A stretch of DNA of 64,000 nt from Arcuatula senhousia. Taxonomy: Eukaryota; Mollusca; Bivalvia; Mytilida; Mytilidae. This document shows positions 55,520 to 64,000 of this stretch, in pieces. Every line of letters begins with the position of its first letter. Within the stretch, counting starts at the first letter, position 1. Location: NCBI GenBank assembly GCA_963971305.1, contig OZ020304.1, forward strand, positions 77,500,355-77,564,354, in the 5' to 3' direction. The notes beneath the pieces were generated by a model. That model had not been told where the DNA came from. It saw nothing but the letters and a program-made list of their open reading frames with translations, and ran no database searches. The translations under genes and the position numbers were made by a program.

Positions 55520-57340
55520 TATCAATCGTCAGTTTTTCTTACACCGAATTTAATTTTATGTGAAACTTTATGAAAAAAAAAGGTCTAGCATCACGGGGCT
55601 AGTGGTCCACATGAATGGGACAAGGCTGTCGAAATTGTGTATGTGGGTTTATACGAGCTGGGCCTTGCTGTGATCCCCAATCTTTTAGGCATTTTTTCAA
55701 TGTTCATTTATGAAAATTATTTTGAAAATTGAACGGAATTTGCTAATATCCCCGAACCACCTTAAATGCCCTGTGAAACAAAACAACAAAGTACGTGTGA
55801 ATCCCTAATTCAAATGAGTTCCGGTAAGGGCTTATTTTAGCCTAAAAATATTTCGATTTTTTTAAAATAAAACTGAGTTGTAGATGATATATATATTTAT
55901 AATTATATGAAGCAAAAATGGTTGCATTGAACCCTGTTTATGTCACCATCAAAATATACAAAATTGGTACGTGTGTGGCCACTTCAACAGTAAATCAGCA
56001 AAAGATTTGTGAATATTCTAAGGGCGTTAAAGTTTGCGCGTAAGCTCTGAAGCTGAAAATATAACGATCACAAGACCTTAACTTTTTTCTGTATTATCAT
56101 AGATATTTCAGCATAGGTTCGACTCCTGCTGTATGAATGACCAATTACTTGTAGGTGTAAGTTCTATCATTGTTGGGAAGATATATAAGTGCTGTTTCTT
56201 TTGCTTTTGTTCATATCAATATGTATTGTCGGACGGATTCTGTGTCATTCATGCGTACTCCATATCCTTCTATTCTTTTTTAGTATCATTTAAAAGGATT
56301 GGGCTACTTGTGTACGAGTGTTGGCACAACAGTATAGATTAAGATCTAATGAAAGTTATATTTTCAGCGTTTAAAGCCTACGCGTAAACGTTAATGTACG
56401 TGGGACCAAGCAAAAAGACGATATTGTTTCAATGTAGCACCCCCCCCCCCCCCCCAACCAGTGGCAAAATCCACACCTGAAAAAAAGTATTAAGAAAAAA
56501 CAAATAAGTCATAAGAAATAAGTGCTAAATGGTAAGTTGTAACCCCTATTTCTTAACTCTTATAACTCGTAACTCAAAATGTCCCTCCAGGGCTTCCGTT
56601 GTACGATATATATACATGTAATTTTAGATGCTTTGTTATTTTTGTTATTTTCAAGCTGATCAGCGAACATCCTTAAATATTTCAAATTTGATATTAGGAC
56701 ATGCGAATGCCTCACTGGTATACTCTTTGGCTTCTGACAATACAGGTGTTCCAAGTTATACATGTGATGCTAATATAAATTGTCGAATCAACGCTTATTA
56801 ACGCTTTGCTCACAATAATTTCTTAATGCGATCACTATAATGACTATCCTTTCTTTTTTAATAAAGGAAAAAAGAATTAACAAAAGTGTGAGCACCTGTA
56901 ATTTAGATTGGAAAGAATAATTATTTTCTATCACCATGATAACTAAAAACCTGGTTTTCACTACATGAAATTAATTAGTTCCAAAAATATATATTTCTCT
57001 ACTATAAGCAGCAAATTAACATCTTCGCCAAGCGCACCATGATAGGACTGCAACATATTGAACCTTGAACATTTGAGGCCCAATGTAGATATATATAGTC
57101 AGTTGCTCTGGACACATAAGGCACATGGTGGACTGACGGCTATACCAGGCACCAACCCAAGCTCGGAATATATAGTTTTGCCGATTTTCAAAATTGAAAT
57201 ACACATCGGACATTCCTGCATCACATGCCTGATGGCAATGATGCGAAGGACATCATATATATGTCAAACGGTCGCTTAATCTCATCGTCGGTAATAAAAG
57301 CTTTCGTCATCATATGGCATGCCGTTCTCGTCATAAGTAT
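55520..57340. other. Non-coding stretch
   Basis: No gene recognised. It includes a 16-base C run at 56,440-56,455. The short frames at 56,133-56,342 and 57,016-57,279 have no recognisable motif or splice context. Confidence 0.4.
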
Positions 57341-57350
57341 GACTAAATAT

Positions 57351-57903
57351 CATCACAAATTACACACTCAAAATTTCAAATTTCGCACTCAAAATTTAAA
57401 TTTCGCACTCGGCAAAATTTTATACTTCGCACTCAAAATCAAAATATCGCTCAAAATTTAAATTTTATACTTCCTTCATACTAAAATTATATACTTTCTA
57501 CTCAAATTTAAAATAAGCTTTCTAATATTAAGAAAACACGCTCAAAAAGGTAATTACACACTGAATTTTTTAATATACGCAATCGAAACTGAAAAAAAAT
57601 CGCTCTCATTATTTTGGCGCTGTTTTAACTCAAATGCTTCCTAGTAAAGGGGCCATGATGGTTAAAACTTGCTAAGTATATTTAGGGATAAAGGGGTTAT
57701 ATTTGAATTTATAATTCAAACTTCTGCTATAACAATCAATTTTAAATTTGGGTTTATATTTTAATTTTGAGTGCGAGATTTAAAATTTGGGTGTGTTTTT
57801 CATTTTGAAAGCGAGATTTTAAATTTGGGTGTATATTTTAATATTGAGTGCGAGATTTTAAATTTTGGTGTATATTTTATTTTTGAGTGTGTTATTTGTG
57901 ATG
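57351..57903. mobile_element. Foldback element with CATCACAAAT ends
   Basis: 553 bp. The ends CATCACAAAT and ATTTGTGATG continue inward as repeated CGCACTCAAAATTTAAA words on the left and their complement (AATTTTGAGTGCGAGATTT) on the right. Several copies per side would give a multi-branched hairpin. No ORF. Confidence 0.75.
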
Positions 57904-57974
57904 ACATTTTGAATCAAACCGATTTATGTTTAGGAAGATAAGTACTTAGTTGTACCCTTCTATGGTTGGCTTTA

Positions 57975-58470
57975 CGTGAATGTGTGGATCGTGTCTTTCT
58001 GGCACATATTTCATATTCTTTATTTTTAAAATTGATTTTAGAGTTTGGCTTTAGTGCTGTGTGGATGTCGTAGAAAGCTTCCCCGTGCTTCAGTTGTATG
58101 ATCTTATATATTTTCGAGTACTGGAATTTGCGTTGGAAAAACACTGTTTACATGTTTCCAGAATTGTAAATTCAGTTTTTGATATTCTAATCCCAAACTG
58201 TAGGCTATCTAAAATAAAGTTGATAAATTTATCTTGTTAAATCATTGTTGTAATATTTTTTGGCTTAAATATTTAGTTTTTCCAAATCCAATAGCCTACC
58301 GGTCTTCCAATTTTCGACCTCTAGCATGTCTGATGAAGGTTAATCAAGAAAAGCGCTTCACACGCAGTGTAATTTTGCTTTTAAATTTGATGATGTATAA
58401 AAATTAATGTCAATGTGTGGATCGTGTCTATCTGGCACATATTCCATATTCTTTCTTTTTAAAATTTGAT
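57975..58470 (+). repeat. Direct repeat pair, about 60 bp
   Basis: ATGTGTGGATCGTGTCTNTC followed by TGGCACATATTNCATATTCT occurs at about 57,979 and 58,412. The minus-strand frame over the first copy (57,914-58,144) shows no known domain. Confidence 0.55.
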
Positions 58471-59106
58471 TTGAGATCTTTGTTTTCATAACGGTTCTGA
58501 GTAATAAAATGTCTCAGACCTTTCTATCTAGACATCTGAAGTTTGATCTATTCTCTCCTTGATGTTAGGAAGCTGGGTGTTTCTTTTCAATATTGCTCTC
58601 ACAATTTATAGAACGGGGTTTAATATAGTAGATCATGAATGACGTCAATCTGAGAGCAACTTGAGCAACGGTACTCTATTTTTTGCCAGACTTTTTTGTT
58701 TACAAAGCTACAGCGAATGTAGGTTCTTAAACAAAAATTAGAGATGACAAAGACATTATAACTGAAAAAATAGTAGAATGACATTGTTTTCTAGGGCATT
58801 CTTTTGATATGAAGAATAAAAGATACATTTAACACATGCATGGTCAGGTCAAATGCAGAGATTGTACACTATTACCAAGGAACATACATACCAAATTTCA
58901 ATCACAAAGGGCAAATAGTTCGTTTGATATCATTATGGAAGTGTCCTTAAAATTCATAATTGTAAATCGTCAAAATCACTTACTAGTATCGGGAATTCAG
59001 GACCAAGGCCAAATTACTATTCTGCACTTGAAGTAAGAAACCGTGCATCAACGGCAAGTAGGCCTATAGATCTAAATCCAATCAATAACGCCACCGTCGG
59101 CCCATC

Positions 59107-59440
59107 AAATCAAAATTACAACACAGTGCTACGACTGAGGTGCATTTCATCTACTGAAGACTCATAAGAGGTGCTCTAGTCTTAAGATCAAATATGCCTA
59201 ACACCATGTATGAATATAAAAACATAAATACAGTAAAAAAAACCCAAAAACTACCGAATTGGTATGCATCTTTTAGGAATAACCTGAGATTTTATTAAAT
59301 GTTGTTTCTAGACAATTGAAATTCTTCAACACAATTTTTGACCAACATGTTCATGCCATAACGGGCTAACTTCGGGAAGTTGAAAATCAAACATATGCGC
59401 TCTATAGCCAAAAGCTTGAAAATGTTGAATACCATATGAA
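59107..59440 (-). repeat. 358-bp family, highly diverged copy
   Basis: In reverse orientation it keeps the order of blocks: an ATTACAAC start, a TGAAGACTCATAAGAGGTGC block in place of the usual TCAAGACTCATCAGAGGCGC, and a CGGGCTAACTTCGGG block. Confidence 0.5.
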
Positions 59441-59942
59441 TATGAAGAACATATGACAATAAAACTAACAAGAGACTACCAGGAGCCTGAACACTCACCT
59501 GACTTCAATGACTGATGGATTGAAAATAATATGGGGTTCCTGAGTTGAAAAACTCCAATAAAAGATCATCATACAATTTCACCATATGATGAAGGCTGTT
59601 ATGTGTATGTGTTTTTGTTTTGTTTTGTTATTGTTGTGTGGTTTGTTTCGTTGTGATGATTTTTTGTCTACCGATTTTTTCTTTGTCTTTTCGGTATAAT
59701 GATGTTTGATTACCCCTTTGGTACACCTTTGCTTCTTTCAAATACACGAAAAACACATTTAAAAGACCATAACCCCTATAAGGGGTCATCTGACAATTTT
59801 GATCCTGAAATCATTTTTGTAGATCTCTCTGAGGTTTACAATTCTTCAGAGAGTTATCCTCTAGCACTTACAGTTTTCAAGATAAAATCAAAAAAAAACC
59901 TGTGAAATGGTCTATTTTTACGATTAAAGGGATAGAACCCGG

Positions 59943-62668
59943 GGATAGAACTTTTTAGGGATTACAATAGCTTATAGAACTTTTAGTGATTGCTACAGCT
60001 TATAGAATTTTTAGTGATTGCAATAAATTATAGAAATATAAATTACAACAAAGTTCCAGACAATAAATTTTGCTACGCCTGACGCGCGTTTCGTCTATTC
60101 AAGACTCACCAAAGGCGCTCTACCAAAAGTTGAAAATGCCAAACACTATATGACTATGAAGAGCACAGAATAATACCAAAAAATGTCGAAATGACCAAGA
60201 CCAACCTATGTCTGGGGTAGGAAGAACCGTAGGGTTTTGACAATTTGGAATTTTAAACGGATAATTTTTAGCTTTGATGTGTTCGTCAACACAAAAGTGT
60301 TGATGCCGGAGCGGACTAACCTCGGGGAATTAAAACTCCACCAGCAGCGCTAACCGTCACGGATGTTAGAAATATAAATTACAACTAAGTTCCAGACAAT
60401 AAATGCTACGCCTGACGCGCGTTTCGTCTATTCAAGACTCATCAGAGGCGCTCTACCAAAAGTTGAAAATGTCAAACACTATATGACTATGAAGAGCATA
60501 GAATAATACCCAAAAATGTAGGAATGACCAAGACCAACCTATGTCTAGGGTAGGAAGAACCGTAGGGTTTTGACAATTTGGAATTTTAAACGGATAATTT
60601 TTAGCTTTGATGTGTTCGTCAACACAAAAGTGTTGATGCCGGAGCGGACTAACCTCGGGGAATTAAAACTCCACCAGCAGCGCTAACCGTCACGGATGTT
60701 AAATTACAACAAAGTTCCAGACAATAAATGCTACGCCCGACGCGCGTTTCGTCTATTCAAGACTCATCAGAGGCGCTCTACCAAAAGTTGAAAATACCAA
60801 ACACTATATGACTATGAAGAGCATAGAATAATACAAAAAATGTCGAACTAGAAACCAAATAATGGCTAAGACCAACCTATGTCTGGGGTAGGAAGAACCT
60901 TAGGGTTTTGACAATTTGGAATTTCAAACGGATAATTTATAGCTTTGATGTGTTCGTCAACACAAAAGTGTTGATGCCGGAGCGGGCTAACCTCGGGGAA
61001 TTAAAACTCCACCAGCAGCGCTAACCGTCACGGATGTTGAAATATATAATAACATCAAAGTTCCAGACAATAAATTTTGCTACGCCTGACTCGCGTTTCG
61101 TCTATTCAAGACTCATCAGATCACTTTAAGTGATTGAAATAGCTTGTAGAACTCTTAGTGATTGAAATAGCTTGTAGAACATTTAGTGATTGCAATAGCC
61201 TATAGAACTTTTATTGATTGCAACAGCTTATAGAAGTTTTAGTGATTCCAACAGCTTATAATAAGTAATTCAAACAGCTTGTAAAACTTTTTAGTGATTC
61301 CAACAGCTTATAGAACTTTTAGTGATTCCAACAGCTTATAAAACTTTTAGTGATTCCAACAGCTTATAGAACTTTTAGTGATTACAATAGCTTATAGAAC
61401 TTTTAGTGATTGAAATAGCATATAGAACTGTTTAGTGATTGCAATAGCTTATAGAACTTTTAGTGATTGAAATAGCTTATAGAACTTATAGTGATTGAAA
61501 TAGCTTATAGAACTGTTTAGTGATTCCAACAGCTTATAGAACTTTTAGTGATTGCAATAGCTTATAGAACTTTAAGTGATTGAAATAGCTTATAGAACTG
61601 TTTAGTGATTGCAATAGCTTATAGAACTTTTTAGTGATTGCAATAGCTTATAGAACTTTTAATGATTGAAATAGCTTATAGAACTTTTAGTGATTGCAAT
61701 AGCTTCTAGAATTTTTAGTGATTGAAATAGCCTATATAACTTTTAGTGATTACAATTGCTTATAGAACATTTAGTGATTGCAATAGCCTAAAGAACTTTT
61801 AGTGATTGCAAACTCTAATAGAACTTTTAGTGATTGCAATAGCTTATAGAACTTTTAGTGATTGCAATAGCTTATAGAATTTTTAGTGATTGCAAATGCT
61901 AATAGAACTTTTAGTGATTGCAAATGCTTATAGAACTTTTAGTGATTACAATAGCTTATAGAACTTTTAGTGATTGCAATAGCTTATAGAAGTTTAAGTG
62001 ATTGCAATTGCTTATAGAACTTTTAGTGACTGAAATAGCCTATAGAACTTTTAGTGATTACAATAGCTTATAGAACATTTAGTGATTGCAATAGCCTATA
62101 GAACTTTTAGTGATTGCAAATTCTAATAGAACTTTTAGTGATTGCAATAGCTTATAGAACTTTTAGTGATTGCAATAGCTTATAGAATTTTTAGAGATTG
62201 CAAATGCTTATAGAACTTTTAGTGATTGCAATAGCTTTTAAATCTTTTAGTGATTGCAATAGCTTATAGAACTTTTAGTGATTGAAATAGCCTATAGAAC
62301 TTTTAGTGATTGCAATAGCTTATAGAATTTTTAGTGATTGCAAAAGCTAATAGAACTTTTAGTGATTGCAAATGCTAATAGAACGTTTAGTGATTGCAAT
62401 AGCCTATAGAACTTTTAGTGATTGCAATAGCTTATAGAACTTTTAGTGATTGCAATAGCTTATAAATCTTTTAGTGATTGAAATAGCTTATAGAACTTTA
62501 AGTGATTGCAAAAGCTAATAGAACTTTTAGTGATTGCAAATGCTCATAGAACGTTTAGTGATTGCAATAGCCTATAGAACTTTTAGTGATTGCAATAGCT
62601 TATATAACTTTTAGTGATTGCAATAGCTTATAAATCTTTTAGTGATTGAAATAGCTTATAGAACTTTT
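59943..62668 (+). repeat. 28-bp minisatellite, interrupted
   Basis: Some 55 or more imperfect copies of a 28-bp unit (AACTTTTAGTGATTGCAATA followed by GCTTATAG). The first few lie at 59,943-60,035. The rest (61,120-62,668) lie beyond an insertion of the 358-bp family. Variants include TTGAAATAG and TTCCAACAG blocks that cluster, showing local spread of variants. Confidence 0.9.
60037..61118 (-). mobile_element. 358-bp family, three and a fraction tandem copies inverted
   Basis: Units begin near 60,046, 60,378, 60,703 and 61,049 with ATTACAAC-AAGTTCCAGACAA blocks. The reverse orientation relative to the main array puts the GGAACTTTGTTGTAATTT end on the left. The spacing is about 325-346 bp, shorter than in the main array. 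It is inserted in the 28-bp minisatellite. Confidence 0.8.
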
Positions 62669-62669
62669 A

Positions 62670-63890
62670 TCATAGAAGAAAGCCCGTATTGAAGTAAAAT
62701 TTGATGATTATAGTTGGTCCAGGTGTTCAGTTGTCTTCATATGTTATGCATCATACCTTGTACAACATTGTAAATAAATTAATATAAAACGCAATTTTTA
62801 AGATGCTGTACTGTAACAGGGGATATTTTGGCAAATTGTCTCATCAATTACTTACATTTAACATGAAGGCAAATCTTTGTGTTCACTTAATAAACCTTTC
62901 CCGACAATTTCCCCTCTTTTGTTAAGATCTCAAAATGACTCTTATAAAACTAAATACTCTATCAAAGTTTATTGTTTAAAATATATTGCACAAAAATTAA
63001 CAAACAAAAAAAACAATCAGTCAATCTTGAAAGATCACAAATCAACATATAACAATACAAAAAGCACTGAATTATAAGTTAATGTGGCTTAATAAAGAAC
63101 ATTTTTACGTTTATAAATAAATGATGATTAGGTACTACCATGGGGGGTAAAGTACTGGATTAAAGTTTAATGAAAGAAGAATTTTATTGAAATGTACACG
63201 AAGAACCAATAATTGATCTTTAAGGTTGAAACAACAAAAATAACATAAAATGACCTAATAAAGACAGGGATTGCATAATGCAAAGAGAAATCACATGACT
63301 TGGCATTTATATCCCCATGGCTATTTCATCATTTTATCCATAGTTTCTTGTCCAATAAATCAATGTTTAAAATGGTAAAACAATATATTTATTCAATTTA
63401 TTGCAGGCAGCATGCAAATTGAAATGAGAACTACAGTGAAATTAATTTCTACATCAAAGCAGATGCACACACATTAGAGAGCATACCAATACTTTGTTTT
63501 TTGAGTTCTAGAATCGCCTTAAAATAAATATTTAATGCTAAGAGGAAAATAAACTTTGTCTCACCTACCAAGCTTGACCAAAGTAACGTTTAAGTCATAT
63601 CACAGTAAGCAATTAATTAAGGTGGATATCATACCAATATAAAAATATGTCATAAATAGGTAAGAAAAGCCATTGAAACAACATTACAACATCATTCAAG
63701 ACTCACAATCTTGTTTACTACATGTAATAACTCTCCTCAATTGTAATACTATTAGAATCCTTACATATAACTATATTGAACACTGCCAATATAATTTTTT
63801 TCTATCATATAGGTTTAAGGCATTGAAGAAAATAAATAAATTCACTGTATTTTAATATTTTTTATCATACCATAATAAAGTATATCAGAT
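62670..63890. other. Non-coding stretch
   Basis: AT-rich with no recognisable gene, repeat or splice context. Confidence 0.4.
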
Positions 63891-63904
63891 ATGCCAGACT
63901 TACC

Positions 63905-64000
63905 TAAACAGTACCATGTGATAAACCTGGTAGCCAAAAAGAGCACAAGCTTGAGGACAGAAATCTTTATGATGATAATGATGACAGTAACAATGAAGAC
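63905..64000 (-). CDS. Possible exon at the window edge
   Basis: A consensus donor (AG|GTAAGT on the minus strand at about 63,899-63,906) with two frames open to the end of the window. One is hydrophobic (VFIVTVIIII...), compatible with a membrane segment. No domain can be identified from about 31 codons, and the acceptor would lie outside the window. Confidence 0.2.

Noticed and set aside
56105..56130. tRNA or SINE B-box (GGTTCGACTCC)
   Set aside because: No A-box at a proper distance and no acceptor or anticodon stems could be built.

Overview
The window looks like a marine bivalve genome, most probably a mussel (Mytilus-like). This is inference from AT-rich non-coding DNA, long introns, many short foldback elements that end in GGAC/GTCC tetranucleotide runs, and a roughly 358-bp repeat carrying a GACGAAACGCGCGTC core. 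There are no bacterial-type operons. Only one host gene can be assembled with confidence. Almost everything else is mobile DNA, nested several layers deep.

Host gene (3.4-20.1 kb, minus strand). Three exons with consensus splice sites and matching phases form a complete 177-residue globin. Exon 1 is at 20,134-19,959, exon 2 at 9,575-9,350 and exon 3 at 3,738-3,607. Both introns are at the classical globin positions. The N-terminus starts MGNDVS with Cys8, the pattern of a lipid-anchored globin-X-like protein. Intron 2 holds a 3.0-kb terminal-inverted-repeat transposon (5,760-8,785, 5-bp TSD). Intron 1 holds a polypurine minisatellite and three copies of a conserved hairpin.

Main discovery (20.6-55.3 kb). 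A giant palindromic transposon starts 483 bp upstream of the globin start codon. Its outer ends are identical inverted sequences (AGTAGTATACCGGG) flanked by the 6-bp direct repeat AAAACA. Without later insertions it is about 13.8 kb: two arms of about 6.7-6.8 kb around a spacer of about 230 bp. Each arm carries a protein-primed-type family B DNA polymerase, with N-terminal C2H2 fingers and an embedded Vsr-like nuclease motif, and a small C2H2/lysine-rich protein. Each arm also has degenerate TTAGGG-like repeats near its outer end, oriented as on a linear chromosome. The central spacer looks like a divergent promoter: five AAGATGGC boxes 19-20 bp apart, CCGGAAG boxes and a TGACGTCA. No integrase, capsid, ATPase or protease gene was seen, so this is not a standard Maverick/Polinton. 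The polymerase copies are broken at different places: left, a 14-bp deletion and a TAA; right, two in-frame TGAs.

Insertions in the palindrome. The left arm is split inside its small gene by a 17.1-kb Crypton-like element (26,666-43,811). This encodes a complete three-exon tyrosine recombinase of 462 residues whose exons sit at the two ends of the element. The Crypton itself contains a hAT-like element (33,549-42,363). Inside that lies a 6.07-kb element with CACAGTG termini and a perfect 5-bp TSD (35,084-41,149), the signature of Transib/RAG-type transposons. The right arm is interrupted by ten and a half copies of a 358-bp unit (46,565-50,330), and the left arm preserves the empty site.

Right flank (55.3-64 kb). 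This holds repeats: a foldback element, copies of the 358-bp family, and a 28-bp minisatellite (59.9-62.7 kb) interrupted by that same family. A possible exon lies at the very end. No genome-wide or database comparison was possible, so family names rest on motifs, termini and splice logic only.
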